Part shown: piece by piece, positions 47,310 through 57,189 of the stretch | How the letters are laid out: the number at the start of each line of letters is the position of its first letter | Numbering within the stretch: the stretch's first letter is position 1 | NCBI GenBank assembly: GCA_025667525.1 | Contig: CM046878.1 | Span: forward strand, 515,104,274-515,168,273 | Direction of reading: 5' to 3' | Source of the DNA: Glebionis coronaria | Taxonomy: Eukaryota; Streptophyta; Magnoliopsida; Asterales; Asteraceae | Length of the DNA stretch: 64,000 bases | Made by a program: the position numbers and the translations under genes | The notes under the pieces: generated by a model | The model's database searches: none | Told to the model about the DNA's origin: nothing | The model's input: the letters and a program-made list of their open reading frames with translations, nothing else

Positions 47310-47724
47310 TTACGACCACTAAACAAACTTGGTTGACGCACATAGTTTATGCGCCGCTAATGTAGCGGCTTGTCGAGCATTTGACAAACTCAGACCATCC
47401 ATTTCAAATGGGATTTGTCCTGTGGACACCCAAGCAATCCAACCCGCGGGATTTCCTTTTCCTCTTCCCATTCTGACTTCTGTAGGTTTCCTGCTAATAC
47501 GGGAATCTGCGAGAACTCTTACCCATATCTTACCATTTCTTCATAATTGTCCGCTCATAGTACGATGGAATTGCCCAATTATAGCTCGACGCGCTGTTCA
47601 ATGGCTCGATACGAAAGACGACCAGCTCTACAACTTTTAGTGTCATATCTTCCAAAACCAAGTCGTGTACCGTCCGCAACCCCTACTACATCTGCCTTTA
47701 AGATATTGACTATATTTCATACGT
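47310..47724 (-). pseudogene. rpl16: Mitochondrial rpl16 (ribosomal protein L16) pseudogene
   Basis: L16 is a large-subunit ribosomal protein encoded in plant mitochondria. Read on the minus strand, the conserved pieces LKGRCSRGC, LGFGRYDTKSCRAGRLSYRA, VRVLAD, RKPTEVRMGRGKGNP, GWIAWVSTGQIPFEMDG and NARQAATLAAHKLC appear in order but in different frames, so there are at least two frameshifts. A TAG at 47319-47321 replaces a Gln codon close to the C-terminus. The start overlaps the end of rps3, the arrangement of the mitochondrial rps3-rpl16 cluster. Confidence 0.88.
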
Positions 47725-48645
47725 TTCAGATATATCACGTCCCCTTTCTTTTTGACTATATGAAATCAACACTTTGACACTTGAGATTCCGTAACGAGTA
47801 GATAGAGCATAATCTATTTTCTAGTTAAATACATTACTAGATGTTTTTCCATTCTTTATGCACTCAGTTCTAGCTATTTCTGCACCTTCTGATCGACCTC
47901 AACAACATATACGGTTCCCCTCCACCCCTTTTTAATTACTAATTGAATATCCTTCACTATTTGACTAAAAATGGAGCGAAATGATCTTGTTTTGTTCCTT
48001 GGCTGAAAAGAGATATCTTGAGCAATCGGAGAAGCACTTTGATAAACAGATTTGATCTTGACCGACTCAATTAAGGTATTAGTCATTGTTCTATTAGACA
48101 ACAAAGATCGCATTATTTTTCATTTCGTTCAAATAAAAGTTTTACCCGTATGAAATTCTTCTGTTTCTCAGTATGATCTCTATCATCATCTATATTCCCT
48201 TTATCAATTCTCCTATCCCACCTAGGTCTATGAATTTCTCTATCAATTCCATTACCTTATCCTTAGCCATGAGGTTCCAACATTTTTTCCTGAATTTTCG
48301 TAGGAGTTGTTCCCGGGCATACTAAAAAAAAGGTTATTATACCCGTCCCTTGGTAAGAAAAAGGTAGCACTGAAGAAAGGAAAGAGCGAGATGGTAGTTT
48401 TTGTTGTTCCCGCGAAGCGAGGATGATTCGACCAGCGAATGAAGTGGGTCAACTTTTTGTCTTCGGCCAAAAACGTTTTCTCGCTGGTCGAGCTTTCGAC
48501 AAAAAAGCGAAACGTATTCTCTTATCTAAGCTTCTTCCCTCTGCATTAGCTCCCCCCATGGTAGATGGTTCAAGCACGCCCGGTTCCACGAAATGATTAA
48601 GAACTACGACGAGGTCGAAATGCATTTGGTTCTTTGCCTTCAATA
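47710..48645 (-). pseudogene. rps3: Mitochondrial rps3 (ribosomal protein S3) pseudogene, 3' part
   Basis: S3 is a small-subunit ribosomal protein of plant mitochondria with a large plant-specific insertion. Minus-strand pieces in order are [106 protein letters not shown] and [13 protein letters not shown] at the end. They lie in several frames with internal stops (e.g. in GELIKGI-stop). The 5' half of the gene is missing upstream of about 48645. It is directly followed by rpl16. Confidence 0.88.
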
Positions 48646-48842
48646 AGTATTATCGAGGGCTCGAGCCCCCCGTCGTTCCCAATCTCCCGTCGGGTCAAGT
48701 TCTGCCATTCGTTGGACAATCTTCACTTTGGCCTCGAACAGGTCTTCGGCGTCGATTCGTGCTAGATATATATCTAGCGGCGAAGGCGTGGTTTGGCCCG
48801 ACAAAAGCCGACGCTCGATAGAGAGGACCTAATCCCCTCCTA

Positions 48843-49385
48843 TCACTTGCTCCAGATGATAGGGGTAGGGAACCCCTTGTGGGGGCTGATTTGATGGACC
48901 TGCCTCGTCCCCTCGGGGAGCAACATGATTCGAAGGCGGCACGCGTCCAGATTCTGGCCGATGCACCGACGTGCCCGTTTCTGCTGACTCGTGCCTGTTG
49001 TTGGCCATTCTTCATACAACACATCGATCTCGAAGGAAGATTCCTTCCAGGAGGAAGAGTGTGATGGTCCTCCGGAACCAGAGGGTACCATTTGATTATT
49101 CGGCAGGGCCATCATATTGCCTTCGATCACACCTGTACTGAAGAAGGCTCGTAAAGCGCTCGCTAAAAAGAACACCAGCGATGAAGGGAAGCCTACTCTG
49201 ATCAAGACTTTTTCTAGGCCCCGCGCCCCTACGGAGCCCGCTATTTGTGCCAGTGCTGCACCAAAACAAGTGATCCCCCAAAAATAAGAACATAAAAAAT
49301 ATAACAAAAGACTGATGGTGATTAGTAACAAAATGGGTATGTACCTGCAGTTCACTAATTTTGAAAGAGTCATTTTCTTTTTCAT
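48843..49385 (-). CDS. Unknown mitochondrial-type ORF (180 aa)
   Basis: An open minus-strand frame, the longest in the mitochondrial insert. Residues about 15-40 form a hydrophobic segment (PILLLITISLLLYFLCSYFWG), and a second hydrophobic stretch lies near residues 60-85 (SSLVFFLASALRAFF). The C-terminal half is polar with SGSGGPSHSSSW. I do not recognise a conserved function. Membrane-anchored chimeric ORFs of this type are common in plant mitochondrial genomes. In the nucleus it is probably not expressed, though the frame is undamaged. Confidence 0.45.
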   Translation of the reverse strand: MKKKMTLSKLVNCRYIPILLLITISLLLYFLCSYFWGITCFGAALAQIAGSVGARGLEKVLIRVGFPSSLVFFLASALRAFFSTGVIEGNMMALPNNQMVPSGSGGPSHSSSWKESSFEIDVLYEEWPTTGTSQQKRARRCIGQNLDACRLRIMLLPEGTRQVHQISPHKGFPTPIIWSK

Positions 49386-49554
49386 TTTCTTTTTTTTTTC
49401 TTATTTTGATCATCGAGCTCGTAGATTTTCGTTCCGTCATCCTACCTCATTTTTTTTCTGTCATCCGCTGTACTTTCTACTTACTACCTCCTAACGTACA
49501 AAGACCCTACTATATTGTCTTAGAGTCGTAAAGGATCCTTCTCTCAATCTAAAT

Positions 49555-49627
49555 AGGCAGGGATAGGATTCGAACCTGCAATCTTCAGATCATGAGCCTG
49601 ATGAGTTGACCATTCCTCTACCCCGCT
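49555..49627 (-). tRNA. trnfM: tRNA-fMet(CAU), mitochondrial type, probably decayed
   Basis: Minus strand: acceptor AGCGGGG with CCCTGCC and an A1-C72 mismatch typical of initiator tRNAs; anticodon CAT in the loop CTCATGA; T loop TTCGAAT. The T stem has a C-A mismatch and the acceptor a G-U pair, consistent with C-to-T/G-to-A decay. Confidence 0.85.
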
Positions 49628-51693
49628 TCATCCATTACCATTCCAAAAAGTCCTTCTTCGATCTAAAGGTGTGTTAAGCATATAGTCATTGTGGTTATAG
49701 ACGGGTTCTGTTTCTGATTAGACTAAGAACCTTCCGTCTAAGAAACCTGCTTCACTTCTCCCCCTGTCATGTATTGGCTCTCTCTTTCCGCTGATAGAGC
49801 AGTTTGCTAGTTTGTGTTCCTCTATCTAAATCTCTAACACTAACAGGCGACAATCACCAACTTCATCACTGCCTTCTTGTGACACATCGATTGGGTTCCC
49901 ACCCCAGCTCTGAGTTAAATATTTTAGAGCTCTATCCCTTTATTTCTACCAACACCGTTTAGCTGGGTCTAGTTTTCCTCTCACCTGGAAGGTGGCTAAC
50001 TCCTTCCTTGGTCTTACGAGCCGCTTACGCTAACTGAAACAGGTACCGGGAGGGACATCTTAGGCAGTAGAATCGAGCGGCGCCGTTCAGTGACTACATA
50101 CGAGTTTTTGAATCAATGAAATTTCCTCTTCTATTGTAGCGATACGAACTCAGAAGCAATAGTAAAAGAAGCTATCATCTCTGGGGGAAGTCAGATGATT
50201 GTCTGGACTGGTTCTTTTGAGGGAGGCCTATCAATTGTACGAGTCAAAGCTTGACTGATTGATTCTTTTAAAACTAGCTCCTGTAATCAATCTCACCATT
50301 AGCATTTTGACCATAATAATGGAAACTCAATTCTATTGATTAAAGACATTCTTTAAAGAAGTCCTCTAACTAGATCAGCTAAGTAGGTAGCTTCCCTCAA
50401 TTGATTCTATAACTCATCATAGCAAGGTAAGCTGCTCTGTCTGAGTCGTTACTAACAACCGAGAAGCCAGTCTCTCAGCTGATAGCTCATCGGATCATGC
50501 AACTCCTGATCTGGTCATAGAAAGAAGTCAGTCTGAACTTAAAGCAGTGTCTGAGCTAGCTGTCCTTAGTAGACTGGAAGCCAGATAAGGAAGTCTGTTC
50601 TAGCTCTCGAAAGTAGAAGGCAAAAAAAGGATAGCTGAAAGTGGGGAAAGTCGGGCTACTCACATTGATTTACAACCAAAAATCCTATCTTTAAAATGAC
50701 AACTTCGTAAAATAGAGAAAGCCGCCCCGTCTCCAACGGAGGTCTTCTCGCCCGCTGCCAGAAAGATTCGATCCCAACGACCGCCTCGCAAGACCTCTGT
50801 TTGCCTTTCCTTATTTCAATTTCAGGAAATCCACTTCTTTACTAGAGAGAACTCGATTTGAAGCTTTCATTCCTCTTCGAGTGGTTTGGTTTATCTCTAT
50901 TTAGCTATTGAGCAAAAAGAATTCGCTACCTTTCTGCGTAAATCTTGTTTTTAGGGGAAAGGCTGGGTTCGTAAGCTGCAAGAAAGGAGAGAGAGGCACA
51001 CTTTTTGGAAGTCAGTGCTTGTATTTGGTCTTCCAGCTCTTCCTATGGACTAAGGGGAGGTTTGGGGCATTCTTCACTCCTTCGCGACGCCTCTATGTAC
51101 TATATAAGGGGCAGACTAAGGGCCCATTGGTTCTACCTTCTTTTCTTTGTCGGCGACAAGGGATCTCTCAACCGCATCCATAGCGAAATGGTTAAACATT
51201 TGAAGTTCTTTCCTTGGTCTTCATTCAGCGAAAGGAGTGAAGCTTTCCGCAGTTGGAAAGCGGAGACCCGCAAAGGCTGCGCGAGAGATTAGGCCAACTT
51301 ATTGCTTACTGCTATGCCATGGTTGAAGCTTTCGGCTCCATAGACGGAACTATGTATTAGGTATTAGGGAGGGGAGGACACCACTCAGCACCCCAAGGAG
51401 CGGTGGGGTTCAATGCCTATCTAATAAAAAGGGGGGGGGGGGGGGAAAGATGACTCTATGGCTGAGGGGAAGAGAGAAAGAACGCATGCATGGATATTCT
51501 GTCTGTCGGAGGTTCCAAAATCTATGAAAGGAAATATAAAGCTTAAGGTTACAAAGTAAAGGAAGTCCGAGAGAAGTGGTGATCTCATCTTGCTTGCTGG
51601 GAGAGAGTAAGCTTCCGGACCACCTTTTCCAGCCAGATAGCGGGCGATCACTAAGCAATGAACACTAACTGAAAGCGGTCGGGAATGAGTACC

Positions 51694-51765
51694 TATCCCT
51701 TACGGGAATCGAACCCGTGTCTTCGACATGAAAAGATGATGTCCTAACCATTGGACGAAAGGGAC
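51694..51765 (-). tRNA. trnE: tRNA-Glu(UUC), mitochondrial type
   Basis: Minus strand: acceptor GTCCCTT pairs with AAGGGAT, anticodon TTC in CTTTTCATG, T arm ACGGGTTCGATTCCCGT. The cloverleaf is intact by eye. Confidence 0.9.
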
Positions 51766-53694
51766 AAAAAATCCATTCTTTATATATAGCTCCGTGGGTT
51801 CCGAGAATAGAAGTGGTTCGTTTTCTTTCTATACGAAATTAAAGATTTCGTTTGTGTTCATGTTGGCGATTTCAGATGTCAATTCGGCGGTTCGTCCCCC
51901 TTCCTACGGTCCCCCACCCCTTGAATAAAGGCCCCCGCTCTTTCTAATAAAAAAAGAGGGGTGAATCGCCCGTTTGAAGTGGTGAAGGCCTATGCTACAG
52001 TAAGAAAAAAAGTCGGTTTCGGTTACGAAGTCACTTAGTCGAACTATAAAGAAAAGGGAGGCTAAGGTTATGTAAGGTCAACTAGTTAAGGAAAACTCAG
52101 GTTATGAAAAAGTTTAGCCGTTAATTAAATAATTAAGTAGTAGTGAGACGCCTGTACGGAGTTGCGTCAGCTGTGGATATAGACTAGGCTAAGGGGCAGA
52201 CTTCATCTCTTTTATTCTCTTCACTTAAACCTTACACTTCTGCTGAGTCTAACGAGGCTCAGGTGCGGAGCCTTCCACTGTCACTGTGGACCAAGACTAC
52301 GCAAAGGTAGAACATCATAGAAACTTCGCTGACTTTCTCCCTTGATTTCGCTACACTCAATAAGAAGCCGGAATAGCTTTAATTGGTTCGTTTTTCGTTT
52401 CCTAAGTCAGTCGTCTTTACCCAAGTGTGAACTTTAGACGACTCTCAAGCGGTTCCATTCCTTCTTACTGTACTTCTGGGTCAACCCAACCCGAATAGGA
52501 GGAAGGGGGCCAGCCAAACAGCGGTCCACTTTGTACGTTTGCTAAGCAGACCAATCAGTCATTTTTTTGAGAAAAAGAAAAAGGAAGGGAACTTCTCACT
52601 GAAGGAGGCAGTAGGAATGAAGGAGGCGGGAAGCTACCGCTTCTAGAATGGTTGCTTATCCTTCACTTTTTAGAGCGTATCGCTAAAATAAGGTTTGTGT
52701 AATCGGAAATATGGTTACGGTCGCGGAAACCAGAGAAAGTTGGGAACCACCGGTTACCTTTTGAAACAAAGTAGTGACGAGCTGAGTATTACGACTACAA
52801 GGGGAGAAGCAAAGCTTCGTAGACAGCTTCGCTTCCTCGTCGCTTATTTCTAGCGACCAGCTTCTCAAGTGGGTGGCTTGGTAAGCAAGCTACCTTCAGC
52901 ATCGGTAAAATCCCTATCAATAATAGGACGGAATGGCGGGGAAGGAAGCCCTCCCTATTTCAATGGAAATGGGGGAAGAGCCCTTTTTTCACAATCGATC
53001 CTCTACAACTAGCTTTTGCCCAACATGATCCCGAACGAAGATAGAGAATTGCGTAGATAGGAGGACGAAACGAACCAACCCACTTTTCCTGATCGGAACG
53101 ATTGAAGAAAGGAAGAGAATGGTGTCCCCTTTCGCCCAGGGGACATCGTCGGAGAATAATGTCGGGGACAAGGTGAGAACCTTCCGTTGCTTACACCCTT
53201 TAAGTGTTGGTTCTTCCGGGGATAGGTCTGGTTTCAAGATCTATGAACAAGACATATCCCTAAATATCCATTTGAAAAAAGAGATGAATAGATAAGGCGA
53301 AGCCAGCTGAAGGAAGGGCGCTAACGAGCAAGAAAACGGATGCGCTAACGCGCAACGACTTTCCTTTCTCTGATAGAGGCTCGCTTCTTCAATTCAAGTT
53401 CAGCTTGCTGCTTTTCATTTTGATAGGAGTAGGTGCTTGCTGCTCGCTCGCTGTCTACTAAATGAGCCTTTACTGCCCGCCCCGTCCCTCTCTTTAATCT
53501 TAAGTAAAGTGAAGTCAAATCAATGAAGTAAACAGCCCAACCTCTTTGTTTGAAGCTTTGTTTCACCGAATTCGGAAAGAAAACAATAGACTTGCAACTA
53601 TAGTATAAGAAAAAGCTTCTCTTTGATAGCGGTCATAAGGGAGTTCAGAAAGGGTCTGATCGTAGATAGAGATTGAAACTTGTGCGGGGGTAGG

Positions 53695-53769
53695 GGCGGA
53701 TGTAGCCAAGTGGATCAAGGCAGTAGATTGTGAATCCATCACGCGCAGGTTCAATCCATGTCGTTCTCC
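53695..53769 (+). pseudogene. trnH: tRNA-His(GUG) pseudogene, plastid-derived type
   Basis: Begins GGCGGATGTAGCCAAGTGG and has the anticodon GTG in ATTGTGAAT, the plastid trnH that is also carried in many plant mitochondria. The acceptor 3' side reads GTTCTCC, giving a mismatch at pair 3, and the T stem (CAGG / CATG) is disrupted. Non-functional. Confidence 0.75.
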
Positions 53770-54432
53770 CATCAATAAATGGACCATTTATTACGGAGAC
53801 AGGAGACAAACCTAGAAAGCTTTTTTTCTGCAAGTCATCCCGAGGCTTCAAACGCATCCAAGCAATTGGTATCTGATTTGAAGCATAGAAATAGATTTGC
53901 GTCGCCTACTTGCTGAAAGCACAAACGAAATGGCCGATCCTGAATTCTATGAAGTTTTAAAGACCTTTTTGAGTTCATAATGAATGAAATGAACCCCCGG
54001 ATGAGGAGCAAATCTCCCCTCCCTTTTACTAAATCATGGGGAGCCCCTAGTAGTTTACCGGACAAATTGAGTTGTCGTGGAGAAGGGGAGTCATTGTAAT
54101 GAAAAAGCTATTGCTAGTGCTATATTGGCTTATTCTATACCGGTCTTAGTGGAGAGTGAGCTGGAAAGGGGCTTTTCTGTCTTTCCGGGTAAATCTAATC
54201 AAGAGAGCTAGCTTCGGTCTCACGTGGCTCACCTAAGAAAGGACGGAGCTGTCGAGTGAGGATTGGCCGAGGGGAGGTCATGATGTACCTGCGTACAAAT
54301 CCACCAATAAAAAAAGACAATTAGAAGCCAATGAAAGAGGAGAAGGTACGGCTAAATTGTGCCAGTAGGGTACGTAAACGAGTACAGATCACATGGTTTT
54401 CTACTGGTCAGCTTTGAGCTGTCGAGTAAGGA

Positions 54433-54822
54433 GTGCTTTATCTCTTAAGAAAGGGGCTTTGGAAACCTGACTTATTAGACGAGAAAGGGCAGTTCTCTCC
54501 TATGTGCTTTCTATTATTGCCTCCTATTCCTCTATCATTGCCTCTATTTCCTCTATTATTGCCTCATATTCCTCTATTTCCTCTATTATTGCCTCCTATT
54601 CCTGAGGGAGTGATCGGAATTAAGCCGCGTGGGGATACCCGAAAACACAAAGGACTATTTGATTCCTTTTTGGGCAGGGCCTTTCGTACTCCAATCCATA
54701 CGAAGATAATTATTCAGCACACTAAAATCGAGTGGATCTGCTTACATATTCATGAAAAGCCGGGGTTGAAACATGTTATGAAACTAAGACAACAATTATT
54801 ATTAATAATAAGAAAGAGTTAA
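54433..54822 (+). other. Open frame over a CCTCTATT minisatellite
   Basis: A 129-codon frame runs through a short tandem repeat at about 54515-54605 (repeats of TATTGCCTC and ATTCCTCTATTTC), giving a Leu/Pro-rich stretch, and then a basic region (GVIGIKPRGDTRKHKG). I do not recognise it. It may be a mitochondrial ORF remnant or chance. Confidence 0.25.
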
Positions 54823-54915
54823 GAGCCTCTAAGGCCTATAAATAGAAGCTTCTTTCAGTCTATGTTTTCAAAGAGAGAGGTAGAAGTTAGAAAGAAAGAC
54901 TTTCAGTAAGACTTA

Positions 54916-55170
54916 ATGGATATCATTGCCAGAAGACTCGCAACCATTCAGACTGAAATCCTTTAAGTGGAACAGTGGAAGCTCAAATGTGAGAAAATGC
55001 TTGGTCTGTTCTGGGAGCATCCGCCTACTCTCGATCCTGAGGACATAGGCAAAAGGATGTAGTTTTTCCGAGACCAAATTCAGAATCTCGAAAACCGGAA
55101 GAGAGCCCTACTCCAGGAAGAAAAAGACTTAATTGTTCAGGCCGCCACCCTCGATGCCGAGGGAGACTAG
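54916..55170 (+). pseudogene. Unknown coiled-coil-like ORF remnant
   Basis: From ATGGATATC at 54916 one frame reads MDIIARRLATIQTEIL, then after a TAA continues as a Lys/Glu/Gln-rich, probably helical sequence (EQWKLKCEKMLGLF, RDQIQNLEKRKRALLQ) with another stop near 55058. A TATA-like CCTATAAATAG lies upstream at 54836. Origin unknown: either mitochondrial or a fragment of another element between the NUMT and the Athila element. Confidence 0.3.
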
Positions 55171-55736
55171 AATAGAAGAGTCCGCCGACTCTTTCTATAA
55201 TACTGAAATAAGTGTCTGTAAACGCAGAGTATTGTGTTTTAATGCATGGCTTTATCTTTCTTTTGTTTGGTGGAGATCTAATCCTATTGATAGGTGTGAA
55301 AACACCCATCCTTTTACCACTTATTTCTGGCTAAAACGAGACCAAAACACGTATTTAATATCATTTGTTTGGAATTATGCGTGGTTTTTGTGTTTATTGT
55401 GTTTTCAGAGTCAACCAGATGAATATTGAAGGAAACATGGGATTGCACGGGTTTTATCGAAGAAAAAGACTCAAGACGAAGTCTATTGTCCAAGAGATGC
55501 AAAAGATTTGAAGTCATTGTGCCTATTTGAAGATTTATCGAAGAATAGAGCCCAAGATGGAAGATTCATATATGTCGAAGAACTCGAGTCTATTAAACAA
55601 AAGATTATAAGACGAGTTGGAATTATTCACCGACACTTCTCAAAATCCAAAGTCGGAAACGTTTGTTTAAAGAGACGTAAAGACTAAAAGATGAAAGAAG
55701 AAGAAAAGCCCATGTACAAGCCCACAAAGCACACGC

Positions 55737-55746
55737 CTATAAATAG
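55737..55746 (+). promoter_or_regulatory. LTR TATA box
   Basis: CCTATAAATA followed within about 30 bp by a candidate start region (CACTTCACAAGG), as in a polymerase II LTR promoter. Confidence 0.6.
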
Positions 55747-56339
55747 GACTTCACTTCACAAGGGAGCTAGTCTTAGTTTTTCATTCTTTTCATTTTCTCT
55801 AGTTTTGGAGAGAGAAAGTTCCCAACTTTCTCTCACTAAATTTTTCTTTGTTTTCACCTTTTAAATTTAAGCTTTCTTTAATTTTTGTATTTTGAATCTC
55901 ATTAATCTAATTCAAGTAAGCTTTTAAGTTCTTTATTCTCTTTCTACATTTCTTGATTCTACTTATTCCCTTATCCGAAATCTTTGATTTGATCCGAATC
56001 CTTCATTATTCGTGGTTGAATTTGAGGTCGTGTATTTAGAAAGTTCATTTCTTGCTTGTTCCTACATAAGCTTTCATTTGGTTTAAGCCATAAGTTCTCT
56101 ATGCTTATTGGCTTATTTCTTATTTTAGCTTCTTGGTTTTCGGATTTCATCAAGGTTTTAGTCATTCAAAAGTTTCGTTTATAAAGTTTATGATTTATGT
56201 TTTTGAAAGTTGTCAAATTTAAGCTTTTTGAAGTGTTTAAGTTGCGGGTGAATTAGCTTATTGATTGTGCTTATTGAGTTCTAAGGTTGCCACCATTTTC
56301 GGATTGATTTGAGCTTCCATCGCAATCTAAGGGTTTATA

Positions 56340-56725
56340 CACATTCCGACGAGTTTACTGGTTTAGATCGCAATAACCCTAAAGGGTTTTACTTTGCGAT
56401 CGGGTGACATCTTCCCTTATTTCGATCTGGATTGCGATCGCTTATTGCGATCGCATATTCCGACGGGATTAAGGTCCTTTTTAAGCCGTAACTCTGGCCA
56501 ATTTTAATTTGCCACATTCCGATCTAGAACTTTCCGATAGCTACATTCCGACTGACATCATTCCGACAGCCATCATTGCGACAGCTTTGATTTTGAATAT
56601 TCCGATGGCAACTAACATGTACATTCCGATGGACTTTACTTTGACATTCCGATGGGTTGTTTTAGTTATATTCCGATGGTCATGATTTTGACATTCCGAC
56701 AGCTTTGCAATTCTATATTCCGATG
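56340..56725 (+). repeat. ATTCCGAY motif array in the LTR
   Basis: About eleven copies of ATTCCGAC/ATTCCGAT (often ATTCCGATGG) and several ATTGCGAC/TTGCGATCG variants lie at irregular spacing of about 16-60 bp, all in the same orientation. Confidence 0.8.
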
Positions 56726-56953
56726 GACTAAGTTTTAAAGTTTTACAAAGTTTTAAGTTTTAAGTATTTTCTTAATCAATATTTAGTTTCATCTTTCAAA
56801 GCTTTTAATTTAATCAACGCCACTTACATTAAAATAGATAAACAAACCAACACCCTTTTAGTAACCAAGAACAAATCATTCCACTTTAGACCGTGATCAA
56901 TTCGAGGAGATTACAAGAAACGAACTTTCAACTAGCAAAATCAGTGTATCAAA

Positions 56954-56968
56954 TGGCGCCGCTGCTGG
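56954..56968 (+). other. Primer-binding site, Athila type
   Basis: TGGCGCCGCTGCTGG begins two bases after the LTR end. It resembles the TGGCGCCGTTGCCGG site of Athila-like elements. Confidence 0.75.
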
Positions 56969-57189
56969 CTCTTCTCGTTAAGATCAACAGTTTTTGTGAG
57001 AACTTGGATTTTGGGATCCGTTCACCGTGAACGTTACTTTTTCATAAAAACTTTCAAAAATCCTAAAAAATATAAAATTTTCAAAAATACAAAAAAAAAA
57101 TAAAATTAAAAAACCCATAAAACCAAAAATATTTCAAAAATACACGATCAACGTCTTATCAAGAGCCCGAGCCTCTCGAAGACTTAGAC

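Larger units (their letters stand above)
43535..55200. other. Mitochondrial DNA insert (NUMT), about 11.7 kb
   Basis: Base composition changes sharply at about 43530, becoming rich in CTTTC/GAAAG and GGAGG-type spacer typical of plant mitochondrial genomes, and stays so to about 55200. It contains rps3 and rpl16 sequence, tRNA-fMet, tRNA-Glu, a plastid-type tRNA-His and mitochondrial-style ORFs, all with damage. The left edge lies just after a solo LTR and the right edge abuts an Athila-type LTR, so it is nuclear. Both edges are approximate; 54800-55200 could be something else. The gaps between named genes (43535-47309, 49630-51690, 51770-53690, 53770-54430) hold only short frames I cannot assign. 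Confidence 0.8.
55213..56951 (+). repeat. 5' LTR of the Athila-like element
   Basis: Runs from TGTCTGTAAACG (uncertain) to GTATCA directly before the primer-binding site. It contains a TATA box at 55737 and an array of ATTCCGA motifs at 56340-56725. Confidence 0.65.

Noticed and set aside
54836..55170. Pararetrovirus fragment (TATAAATAG promoter followed by a coiled-coil ORF)
   Set aside because: No movement-protein, coat or RT motifs nearby; the sequence does not match a family I recognise.
43535..55200. Window as part of a mitochondrial genome
   Set aside because: Genes in the block are broken and it is bounded by nuclear LTR elements and spliced nuclear genes.
56340..56725. CRISPR-like array
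   Set aside because: Repeats are 7-10 bp and irregularly spaced inside an LTR of a plant nuclear element.
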